A DNA stretch of 23,974 nucleotides from CAIWGV01 sp964515175. GTDB lineage: Bacteria; Pseudomonadota; Alphaproteobacteria; UBA7879; UBA5542. A program made the position numbers and the translations under genes. Shown piece after piece: positions 14,674-21,489 of the stretch; within the stretch, counting starts at the first letter, position 1; each line of letters opens with the position of its first letter. Location: assembly GCA_964515175.1 (NCBI GenBank), contig CAZEUR010000017.1, positions 1 through 23,974 of the forward strand. The letters are read 5' to 3'. The notes under the pieces were generated by a model. It ran no database searches, was not told the DNA's origin, and worked only from the letters and a program-made list of their open reading frames with translations.

Positions 14674-15921
14674 TTATTTTAAAACAGACTGTAATCCACA
14701 AGTGACTCCGGTGGTTTGTTCGCGGGCGCGCACAGAAAGAATGCCGTCCGCATCCAGTGTAAATGTTACATTGATACGTGCCTTACCCGCGGGTAAGTCT
14801 GGAATCCCTTGAAGAATAAATCGCCCTAGGAAAAGGCAGTCCTTCACTTGTTCGGCTTCTCCTTGAAATATGGAAAACGCAATGGTCTTTTGATTATCTT
14901 GGTAAGTGGTGAATTCTTGAGATGCCACGCAAGGGAGAGGCGTGTTTTTGGAAATCATTGTTTCCATGAAGCCCCCCAAGGTCTCAAGCCCGAGAGAAAA
15001 AGGCGTCACATCCAATAAAAGAGTTCCTGTGCCTTGATAAAGCGCCTGCCCATGATAAGCGGCACCCAAAGCCACCACCTCATCGGGATTAAGGGACAAA
15101 AGAAGTTCTTTTTGAAACTTTTTTTTGAGCTCTTCTTGAATAAGGGGAAGCCGGGTGGATCCTCCCACCAAAATAATTTTTTCAACTCTGTGGTTGCCCA
15201 AAGTTTGTTCGCAAATCTGAATGGTTTTCTGAACTAAGGGATCTAGGAGTTTTTCAAGATCTTTTCTTGTCAATTTTTCGTGGAATTCGTGGGCACTAAG
15301 ATACTCTTTGATCTCCTTTGCGGTGTCTAGATCCGTTTGAAGATGCTCAGCAATAAGACCATCAAAATCATCTCCACCCAACTGCGTATCTCCCCCGACT
15401 GCGAGAACCTGGAAGATGCCTTTTTCCATCCGAAGAAGAGACACATCAAAAGTTCCACCTCCCAGATCATAAACAAGATACAGCCCTTCCGTTCCTTGCT
15501 CTAAATTATAAGCCAGCGCTGCTGCTGTGGGCTCATTGAGAAGACGCAAGACAGTGAGGCCTGCTCGTTCCGCTGCTTCCCGTGTGGCCGATCGTGCTCG
15601 CTCAGAAAAATAGGCGGGCACTGTGATCACTGCTTTTGTAAGAGGGACACTCACATACTCTTCCGCTTTCGTTTTAAGATGCTTTAAAAGAGCCACAGAA
15701 ATTTCTGTGGCGAAAGAGTCCTCTCCCATAAACCGTTTCAGAGACTTCTGGCCCCTTACGATTGAAGGTGTTAAGCGCGCCCCCTCAATGGGAATGATTT
15801 CTGTTTTTCCATTTCGCACAATTCCCACCACAGAATTCGTGGTCCCAAGATCAATGCCCAGGATAAGCTCATCAGAGTGGGGAATCGGTGTTTGCCCGGG
15901 CTCATGGATTTGGAGAAGCAT
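14674..15921 (-). CDS. hscA: HscA-type Hsp70 chaperone for Fe-S clusters, lidless short form
   Basis: 415 residues versus about 600-620 in typical HscA. Hsp70 landmarks are present: GIDLGTTNS (22-30), a K-R pair in LKRFMG (~62), VITVPAYF, LRLLNEPTAAALAYN, VYDLGGGTFDVS, GGDTQLGGDDFD, VGGSTRLPLIQ, then the substrate-domain start LLLDVTPFSLGLETLGG and ADGILSVRAREQTTGV. Missing relative to E. coli HscA are about 30 residues before LKRFMG, a long stretch after it (helices of lobe IB), about 20 residues in lobe II, and the whole C-terminal helical lid: the frame stops at GLQSVLK with TAA. No lid remnant is found in the next 57 bp. HscA binds the LPPVK motif of IscU, which is present here. Its ATG overlaps the hscB stop (TAATG). 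No fdx follows. Confidence 0.88.
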   Translation of the reverse strand: MLLQIHEPGQTPIPHSDELILGIDLGTTNSVVGIVRNGKTEIIPIEGARLTPSIVRGQKSLKRFMGEDSFATEISVALLKHLKTKAEEYVSVPLTKAVITVPAYFSERARSATREAAERAGLTVLRLLNEPTAAALAYNLEQGTEGLYLVYDLGGGTFDVSLLRMEKGIFQVLAVGGDTQLGGDDFDGLIAEHLQTDLDTAKEIKEYLSAHEFHEKLTRKDLEKLLDPLVQKTIQICEQTLGNHRVEKIILVGGSTRLPLIQEELKKKFQKELLLSLNPDEVVALGAAYHGQALYQGTGTLLLDVTPFSLGLETLGGFMETMISKNTPLPCVASQEFTTYQDNQKTIAFSIFQGEAEQVKDCLFLGRFILQGIPDLPAGKARINVTFTLDADGILSVRAREQTTGVTCGLQSVLK

Positions 15922-16376
15922 TAGATATCTCGCTTTAATTTCTCAAGATACTTAAGATCCACAAGAATCTCGGCAGCTTCCTCAAATCTTTCTTCCCGAA
16001 AAGAAATCTCTAAAGCTTTTTCTTTTGCCAAAAAAAGCGCTTCAATTTTTTTCCGAAAAGCTTCTCTCTGAATAGGATTCTTTAAAGTCTCCAGATCTTC
16101 TCGCAAAGCCATTTGCTCTGAAAGAGACTCAAACGAAGGCTCCTTTCTAAAAGAAGACAAAAGAAGCTCAGCTCGGCTTAGGGGGTCCTTTAAAAGCAGG
16201 TAAGCCTTGTTAATGTCCGCTCCTTTACTTTCAGCAAGCTCCCTCTCTTGGGGAGATCCATTCATAAATCGATCGGGATGGGTTTTACTCTGCAACTCAA
16301 AATAAAGTTGCGTTAGATTTTCCACATTAATTTCATAGGAAGGCTTAAGCGAAAAAATTTGAAAAGCATCAAACAT
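15921..16376 (-). CDS. hscB: HscB, J-domain co-chaperone
   Basis: 151 residues from the ATG at 16376. This start is favoured over an in-frame ATG 129 bp upstream because the latter would lie within iscA; the chosen one overlaps the iscA TGA by 8 bp (ATGTTTGA). The J-domain fills residues ~1-75: FQIFSLKPSY, helix II, then the HPD motif at 33-35 in SKTHPDRFM, and INKAYLLLKDPLSRAELLL. The C-terminal ~75 residues form the HSCB_C helical bundle that binds IscU. HscB delivers IscU to HscA and stimulates its ATPase. The N-terminal four-Cys zinc extension of eukaryotic HSC20 is absent. Confidence 0.9.
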   Translation of the reverse strand: MFDAFQIFSLKPSYEINVENLTQLYFELQSKTHPDRFMNGSPQERELAESKGADINKAYLLLKDPLSRAELLLSSFRKEPSFESLSEQMALREDLETLKNPIQREAFRKKIEALFLAKEKALEISFREERFEEAAEILVDLKYLEKLKRDI

Positions 16377-16698
16377 GGAAGGATTCCCCACATCCACATC
16401 TACCCTTCTCGTTGGGGTTTTTAAAGGTAAATCCTGACTGAAAATTTTCTTCCACAAAATCCATTTCTGACCCCACCAGAAAAAGGATAGCTTTCGGATC
16501 AACAATAACTTTTATATCCCCCACGGTCACCACCTCATCCAAAGGATTGAGTTGATCTGCAAATTCTAAAGTATAAGCATTACCCGAACATCCCCGAGTT
16601 CTTACTCCGATGCGAATACCAACAGAAGGCTTTCCACGACTCTCCAAAAGAGTCTGAATCTGTTTAAGCGCCCTATCTGTAACAGTGAGGATTTGCAT
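16369..16698 (-). CDS. iscA: IscA, A-type Fe-S carrier
   Basis: 109 residues, normal length. The three cysteines of the family are present: C37 (RTRGCSGNAY) and the C-terminal pair C101-x-C103 (GRCGCGESF). It contains TDRALKQIQTLLESRG at the N-terminus and VVDPKAILFLVGSEMDFVEE-type residues in the middle. It accepts Fe-S clusters from IscU/HscA and passes them on. The ATG follows the iscU TAA immediately (TAAATG). Its 3' end overlaps hscB. Confidence 0.95.
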   Translation of the reverse strand: MQILTVTDRALKQIQTLLESRGKPSVGIRIGVRTRGCSGNAYTLEFADQLNPLDEVVTVGDIKVIVDPKAILFLVGSEMDFVEENFQSGFTFKNPNEKGRCGCGESFHV

Positions 16699-17079
16699 TT
16701 AACCCTTCTTCTTTTCCCAATCTGCAATGGCCGCCTTAATGGCATCTTCCGCCAAAATGGAGCAATGGATTTTAACGGGAGGCAAATCAAGAGCCTCCAC
16801 TATTTCCATATTTTTAATTTGTTGGGCTTCTTCAAGGGTTTTTCCCTTCAACATTTCGGTGGCAAAAGAACTTGAGGCAATGGCAGATCCGCACCCAAAA
16901 GTTTTGAAACATACGTCTTCGATAATGCCTGCTTCATTTACCTTGATTTGAAGCTTCATAACATCTCCACAAGCAGGGGCTCCCACAAGGCCTGTGCCCA
17001 CATTTTTTTCAGCCGGATTAAAAGATCCCACGTTCCGGGGATTCTCGTAATGATCGATAACTTTTTTACTGTATGACAT
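16699..17079 (-). CDS. iscU: IscU, Fe-S cluster scaffold
   Basis: 126 residues from the ATG at 17079. This start is chosen because AAGGAG lies 7 bp upstream and the protein then begins MSYSKKVIDHYENPRNVGSF, as in the family; an in-frame ATG 45 bp upstream would lie in iscS. Cluster ligands are C37 (PACGD), D39, C63 (FGCGSAIA), H105 and C106 (IHCS). The chaperone recognition motif LPPVK is at 99-103. IscU assembles a 2Fe-2S cluster with sulfur from IscS. It lies 10 bp downstream of iscS. Confidence 0.97.
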   Translation of the reverse strand: MSYSKKVIDHYENPRNVGSFNPAEKNVGTGLVGAPACGDVMKLQIKVNEAGIIEDVCFKTFGCGSAIASSSFATEMLKGKTLEEAQQIKNMEIVEALDLPPVKIHCSILAEDAIKAAIADWEKKKG

Positions 17080-17089
17080 GATTTTCTCC

Positions 17090-18304
17090 TTAATGCCCAA
17101 CCCATTCGATTGATTTAATATCAACGCCCGCGTTCGCCAATTCCCACAGAGGACTCATATCTCGCAGCTTTCGCACGGCCCTCACAATTTTTTCCGCCGC
17201 CATTTTAACTTCATCTTCCGTGGTGAACCGACCAAATCCAATGCGCAAAGATGTATGGGCCAGCTCTTCTCCAACACCTAATGCTTTCAAAACATAAGAT
17301 GGTTCCAAAGAGGCTGACGTACAAGCAGACCCGGAAGATACACAGAGATCCTTAATCCCCATCATAAGGCCTTCCCCTTCCACATAGGCAAAACTGAGGT
17401 TCAAGTTTCCAGGGATTCGTTGCTCCAAATCTCCATTCAGAAAAACCTCTGGAAGCTCTTTCATGATGTGAGCATAAAATATATTTTGGAATTTTTTCAG
17501 GCGTGCAGACTCTGTTTCCATTTCTATTTTTGCAATCTCACAGGCTTTACCCAACCCCACGCACAGAGGAGTTGGAAGAGTTCCCGACCTCATACCACGC
17601 TCTTGATCTCCCCCATGAATAAGTGCCTGCAACCGTACTCGGGGTTTGCGCCTTACATAAAGAGCTCCAATACCTTTGGGTCCATATATCTTATGACCAG
17701 AGATGCTCAGCAAGTCGATGTTCATTTCTGTCACATCAAGAGGGATTTTACCCACCGCTTGCGCCGCATCCGTATGAAACAAAACACCAAGCTTACGACA
17801 GATTGCTCCAATTTCTTTTAAGGGTTGAATGACACCCACCTCATTATTTACGGCCATGATGGATACCAAAACCGTTTGATCTGTTATGGCCTGTTCCAGA
17901 TCCTCAAGACAAATCAGTCCATTAGATTGAACAGGAAGATACGTCACTTTAAAGCCTTCCTGTTGAAGATGGCGACAGGTATCCAAAACGCATTTATGTT
18001 CTGTCCTACAGGTAATAATGTGATTCTTTTTATCCTTATTAAAATTGGCCACCCCTTTAAGAGCAAGATTGTTAGACTCCGTTGCCCCAGATGTGAAGAC
18101 AATCTCACGAGGGTCTGCTCCAATAATTTCTGCCACCTGAGTACGCGCCATGTCCACAGCTTTTTCTGCCTCCCATCCATAAGCATGATTGCGAGAATGG
18201 GGGTTTCCAAAGTCCTCTGTAAAATAAGGCAGCATAGCCTCAACCACTCGTTTGTCACAAGGCGTTGTGGCTTGATAGTCAAGATAAATCAGAGAATTTT
18301 TCAT
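17090..18304 (-). CDS. iscS: cysteine desulfurase IscS
   Basis: 404 residues, same length as E. coli IscS (404). PLP-dependent enzyme that takes sulfur from L-cysteine and gives it to IscU. Key residues are in place: H103 (TEHKCV), PLP-binding K205 (SGHKIYGPKG) and the persulfide C328 in VSSGSACTSASLEPSYVLKA, the long mobile loop of group I enzymes. The C-terminal ~20 residues (SPLWELANAGVDIKSIEWVGH) match the IscU-binding tail of IscS. Its ATG overlaps the TGA of the upstream desulfurase-like gene (ATGA). Confidence 0.97.
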   Translation of the reverse strand: MKNSLIYLDYQATTPCDKRVVEAMLPYFTEDFGNPHSRNHAYGWEAEKAVDMARTQVAEIIGADPREIVFTSGATESNNLALKGVANFNKDKKNHIITCRTEHKCVLDTCRHLQQEGFKVTYLPVQSNGLICLEDLEQAITDQTVLVSIMAVNNEVGVIQPLKEIGAICRKLGVLFHTDAAQAVGKIPLDVTEMNIDLLSISGHKIYGPKGIGALYVRRKPRVRLQALIHGGDQERGMRSGTLPTPLCVGLGKACEIAKIEMETESARLKKFQNIFYAHIMKELPEVFLNGDLEQRIPGNLNLSFAYVEGEGLMMGIKDLCVSSGSACTSASLEPSYVLKALGVGEELAHTSLRIGFGRFTTEDEVKMAAEKIVRAVRKLRDMSPLWELANAGVDIKSIEWVGH

Positions 18305-19398
18305 GCGGGCACCTTTATGGACATCCAGTTTTTTTGAAATAAGAGCAAATCTTGTTCACGGGTATTCCACCCAGAACTAATACGGATTGCAGTTTCGGCG
18401 ATCTCTTTAGAATATCCCATCTGTTGAATGATTCGAGATGCCGTGATCTTTCCCGAAGAGCAGGCTGCCCCCGCACTCACCGCAATTCCCACCAGATCAA
18501 AGGCAATCAGTTGCGTGGCATTGGGAATACCCGCCATGGAAACACACGTTGTGTTGGAAAGACGGGGGGCTGCATCTCCAAAGATTTCTCCTGCCTGTCT
18601 TTTCAAAGCTCTTTCCATCTGGGAATGCCAGGTTTTTAAGGTATTCTGAAAGCCAAAGTCTACATGATTAAGAGCCTCTCCAAATCCTACGATGCCAGCC
18701 ACATTTTCCGTGCCCGCCCGTCGAAATTTTTCCTGACCTCCGCCCTTCAAGAGGGGTGTAATAGACACATTTTTTTGGACAACAAGGGCTCCGCTACCTT
18801 GAGGTCCGCCAACCTTGTGAGCCGAAAAACTCATCATATCCACACCAGAGTCTTTAAAAGAAAATGGGATTTTTCCCAATATCTGCACAGCATCCACATG
18901 CAATTTGACTTTATGCCTCTGAGCAATTGTCACAATTTCTTCCAAAGGTTGAATGACTCCCGTCTCATTGTTAGCCCAATGAATGGACAGAAGAGTTTTT
19001 TCTGGATTTGATACCTGACCTAAAGAACGATCCAAAACTTCCAAATCAAGGAGTCCGCTTTTTAAGACAGGGATGATTTGAGGATCAGAGACTGCTTTAT
19101 AAACAGACTCATGTTCTGTAGCGGAAATAAAAATTTTTTCCCATAAGAACCCCTGCAAAGCCATATTGTTACTTTCCGTGCCGCCACTTGTAAAAATAAT
19201 ATTATCGGGATGCGCCTCTATGAAAGATGCCAATGTTCGGCGCGCCAAATCTATCTTCTCATGAACATATCGGCCAGCTCGATGAACAGAGGAAGGGTTC
19301 GCCCCCATTTCCAAAACCTCCAACATCTTTTCTGTAGCCTGAGGCCGCACAGGGGAAGATGCGTTGTGATCCAAATAGATATAGGACCCTGATATCAT
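18301..19398 (-). CDS. second cysteine desulfurase (NifS/IscS-like)
   Basis: 365 residues from the ATG at 19398, which overlaps the iscR TGA (ATGA) and begins with the family opening IYLDHNASSPVRP. Upstream in-frame codons lie inside iscR and are not family-like. Catalytic residues are conserved: H96 (TEHESVYKAV), PLP lysine K195 (SAHKVGGPQG), and C313 in VSAGAACSSGKITASRI. It lacks the long C-terminal IscU-binding tail of IscS. It is therefore a functional-looking paralogue, not a copy of iscS; its acceptor is unknown. A pair of desulfurase genes between iscR and iscU is, from memory, also seen in Rickettsiales. It is translationally coupled to iscR and iscS. Confidence 0.9.
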   Translation of the reverse strand: MISGSYIYLDHNASSPVRPQATEKMLEVLEMGANPSSVHRAGRYVHEKIDLARRTLASFIEAHPDNIIFTSGGTESNNMALQGFLWEKIFISATEHESVYKAVSDPQIIPVLKSGLLDLEVLDRSLGQVSNPEKTLLSIHWANNETGVIQPLEEIVTIAQRHKVKLHVDAVQILGKIPFSFKDSGVDMMSFSAHKVGGPQGSGALVVQKNVSITPLLKGGGQEKFRRAGTENVAGIVGFGEALNHVDFGFQNTLKTWHSQMERALKRQAGEIFGDAAPRLSNTTCVSMAGIPNATQLIAFDLVGIAVSAGAACSSGKITASRIIQQMGYSKEIAETAIRISSGWNTREQDLLLFQKNWMSIKVPA

Positions 19399-19817
19399 CG
19401 GATCAGTCCCTTCCCTAAAACAACGTCTTCCAAAGAAATGGAATCTAAGTAGGTATAAACCTGAGCCCCAAGCCCTTCCCAAAGATCGTGCACCAAGCAT
19501 TGTGTTTTTTTACTCATGCAGCCCCCCTGGGTCGATGTAGAACAACGGGTTGCTTCAATTTTTTCATCAACGGCCAGAACGATTTCAGAAATGCGGATAT
19601 TCTGAAGTGGACGCGTCAGAATATAGCCCCCTGCAGGTCCTCGAACACTTTTAACAAGCTCAGCTCGTCGAAGTTTATTAAATAATTGTTCTAAATAGGC
19701 CAAAGAAATTTCCTGTCTTTCGGAAATAGAAGATAGGGAAACAGGACCTTCTTTTGAAAGCTTCGCCAAATCTACAATCGCCATTACAGCGTATCTTCCT
19801 CGAGTACTTAGTCTCAT
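19395..19817 (-). CDS. iscR: Rrf2-family Fe-S sensing regulator IscR
   Basis: 140 residues, slightly shorter than E. coli IscR (162). The Rrf2 winged helix starts at MRLSTRGRYAVMAIVDLAKL; the recognition segment is ISLAYLEQLFNKLRRAELVK and the wing RGPAGGYILTRP. Cluster ligands C92, C100, C107 and H110 are present (RCSTSTQGGC, then TQCLVHDLW); the Cys spacings are one to two residues longer than in E. coli. Holo-IscR represses the isc operon. A type-1 IscR site at 19888-19911 overlaps its own promoter. First gene of iscR-desulfurase-iscS-iscU-iscA-hscB-hscA. Confidence 0.94.
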   Translation of the reverse strand: MRLSTRGRYAVMAIVDLAKLSKEGPVSLSSISERQEISLAYLEQLFNKLRRAELVKSVRGPAGGYILTRPLQNIRISEIVLAVDEKIEATRCSTSTQGGCMSKKTQCLVHDLWEGLGAQVYTYLDSISLEDVVLGKGLIR

Positions 19818-19822
19818 ACCAG

Positions 19823-19851
19823 TTGAAATCCTTGAAAAATCTTCCTATAAT
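19823..19851 (+). promoter_or_regulatory. strong sigma-70-like promoter for hydrolase-atpG-atpD
   Basis: TTGAAA, exactly 17 bp, TATAAT on the plus strand. The transcript would start near 19858 and pass through the IscR site at 19888-19911 before reaching the hydrolase start at 19924. It overlaps the iscR 5' leader on the other strand. Confidence 0.7.
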
Positions 19852-19879
19852 GCCGTCTCCGACCGCGCGTTAGAGGTAG

Positions 19880-19908
19880 AGGATAGTATACCTGACTAAA
19901 ATAGTCAA
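19880..19908 (-). promoter_or_regulatory. iscR operon promoter
   Basis: On the minus strand, TTGACT (19908-19903), a 17-bp spacer, TATCCT (19885-19880). The -35 and spacer lie inside the IscR site, so bound IscR would block RNA polymerase. The start of iscR is about 60 bp downstream. Confidence 0.7.
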
Positions 19909-19911
19909 CAT
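19888..19911. promoter_or_regulatory. IscR type-1 binding site
   Basis: ATACCTGACT-AAAA-TAGTCAACAT: an imperfect palindrome close to the established type-1 motif (ATASYYGACT...YAGTCRRSTAT outline). It overlaps the iscR promoter, fitting negative autoregulation by the 2Fe-2S form. It is also only 13 bp before the TTG start of the divergent hydrolase gene, within the region transcribed from the plus-strand promoter. Confidence 0.85.
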
Positions 19912-19923
19912 TAGGAGTTTAGA

Positions 19924-20568
19924 TTGGCGGAAGTTACCATTTCAGGCCCAGCCGGGCGCCTCGAAGCAAAGTATCACCGAAGTTTCAAAAAAGACGCCCC
20001 AGTGGCTCTGGTTCTTCATCCCCACCCGATGAGTGGTGGGACCATGAACAACAAAGTAACTTATCTCATGTATCAAACCTTTGCTCAAATGGGCTTCAAC
20101 ACAATCCGATTTAACTTTCGAGGCATTGGAAAATCCGAAGGGGTTTTTGATAATGGTGAGGGGGAATTAAGCGATGCCATGGCTGTTTTAGATTGGTTAC
20201 AGGTTGAAAATAAAAGTGCTCACAGTTTTTGGATTTCTGGATTTTCTTTTGGAGCCTGGATCGGACTACAGCTTTTAATGCGACGCCCTGAATTAGAGGG
20301 ATTTGTGATGGCGGGCCTTCCCACAGAACTTTATGATTTCTCATTTCTCTCCCCATGCCCCGTTTCTGGAAAAATAATCCAAGGGACAGTGGATGAATTG
20401 GCAAACATAGATGCCTTAACTAAATTGGCAAATCGTCTTTCAGATCAAAAAAACGTTAAAGTTGATTTTCAAAAAATTGAAGGGGCTGATCATTTTTTCA
20501 CAGGCCACCTCAAAGAACTTTCTTTGGGTATCTCTAATTATATGGAAAATCGTTTAAAATCATACTAA
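19924..20568 (+). CDS. alpha/beta hydrolase (COG2945-like)
   Basis: 214 residues. A TTG start is used: AGGAG lies 7 bp upstream, and no ATG fits the conserved N-terminus. It shows HPHPMSGGTMNNKVTY (oxyanion region), FNFRGIGKSEG, the nucleophile elbow GFSFGAWIG with S108, D157 (GTVDELA) and H190 (GADHFF), giving a full Ser-Asp-His triad. The small size and HPHP motif match the cytosolic COG2945 hydrolases of proteobacteria; the substrate is unknown. It is 24 bp ahead of atpG on the same strand and divergent from iscR, whose operator overlaps its leader. Confidence 0.88.
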   Translation: MAEVTISGPAGRLEAKYHRSFKKDAPVALVLHPHPMSGGTMNNKVTYLMYQTFAQMGFNTIRFNFRGIGKSEGVFDNGEGELSDAMAVLDWLQVENKSAHSFWISGFSFGAWIGLQLLMRRPELEGFVMAGLPTELYDFSFLSPCPVSGKIIQGTVDELANIDALTKLANRLSDQKNVKVDFQKIEGADHFFTGHLKELSLGISNYMENRLKSY

Positions 20569-20592
20569 TCTTTAGAAAGAGGGCGCATCAAA

Positions 20593-21489
20593 ATGTCAAC
20601 TTTGAAGATTCTTAGAAATCGTATTCAAAGCGTTAAGTCTACGCAAAAAATAACGTCAGCCATGAAGTTGGTAGCCTCTTCCTATTTCAAAAAATCAGAA
20701 CGTCTTCTTCTTAGTGCAGAGCCCCACACAAAAATGGTAGCTCAAGCTTTAGGAGCTGTTTTAAGGCTGCAAGAATCTAAAGAGGTTACAACACCTCTCT
20801 TGTTAGGAGGAAAAGGTTCCACCCATCTTCTCATTTTGATTGCAGGAGACCGTGGCCTTTGCGGCGGATTTAATATGAACATAGGCCGCCACGCTAACAA
20901 AAGAATTCGCGAACTTTTGGATCAAGGGAAAACAGTTAAAATTCTTGGCATCGGAACAAAATGTTTGGGAGGCATTCACAGAGACTTCCTCCCTCTCGTT
21001 GAGGAACTTATTGATTTTAAAGAAATAAATGGGGTTGAAAAGGTGGGCATGCTCTGCTCGAGACTTGTAAGTCGCATTCAGACACGAGAAATTGATGAGT
21101 GTAGCCTTCTGTATACAAGCTTCCACTCCATTATCAGCTCGGTCGTAGAAACTCATTCTTTAATTCCTTTCACAAAGGATATAGTTTTAAACAGCCGAAA
21201 ATTTAAGCCTTTGTCGGAGGAAAAAAATTCCCCCCTTTTGTTTGATGTGGAACCTGATATGAAGGAAGTTCTAGAAGCGCTCGCTTTTGAAAATATAAAA
21301 GCCCAGCTTTATTTTAGCTTAAAAGAAAGCCAGGCCAGTGAACACAGCGCTCGGATGATGGCTATGGATAATGCGACAAAAAATGCAAAAGAAATGTTGG
21401 AAAAACTCGAGACCACGTATCATAGAACCCGTCAATACGGGATTACGAAAGAGCTTATTGAAATTGTAGCTGGAGCTGAGGCCATATAA
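20593..21489 (+). CDS. atpG: ATP synthase F1 gamma subunit
   Basis: 298 residues, normal length. The N-terminal helix LRNRIQSVKSTQKITSAMKL and the C-terminal helix MDNATKNAKEMLEKLETTYH form the rotor coiled coil. The central Rossmann-like part has the family stretch ILIAGDRGLCGGFNMNI. The protein ends TKELIEIVAGAEAI, as expected. GAGGG precedes the ATG. Its TAA overlaps the atpD ATG (TAATG), so the two are coupled. The usual atpH and atpA are not upstream; an unrelated hydrolase takes their place. Confidence 0.97.
   Translation: MSTLKILRNRIQSVKSTQKITSAMKLVASSYFKKSERLLLSAEPHTKMVAQALGAVLRLQESKEVTTPLLLGGKGSTHLLILIAGDRGLCGGFNMNIGRHANKRIRELLDQGKTVKILGIGTKCLGGIHRDFLPLVEELIDFKEINGVEKVGMLCSRLVSRIQTREIDECSLLYTSFHSIISSVVETHSLIPFTKDIVLNSRKFKPLSEEKNSPLLFDVEPDMKEVLEALAFENIKAQLYFSLKESQASEHSARMMAMDNATKNAKEMLEKLETTYHRTRQYGITKELIEIVAGAEAI

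Noticed and set aside
15921..16505. Longer HscB starting at an ATG 129 bp upstream
   Set aside because: The extra N-terminus overlaps iscA, is Trp/Lys-rich and not J-domain-like, while the internal ATG starts the family sequence.
17825..18337. A 170-codon plus-strand open frame opposite iscS
   Set aside because: Antisense to catalytically complete iscS and with no independent support.
18301..19500. Longer second desulfurase starting at 19500
   Set aside because: The first 34 residues lie inside iscR and are not family-like; the ATG at 19398 overlaps the iscR stop and begins the fold.
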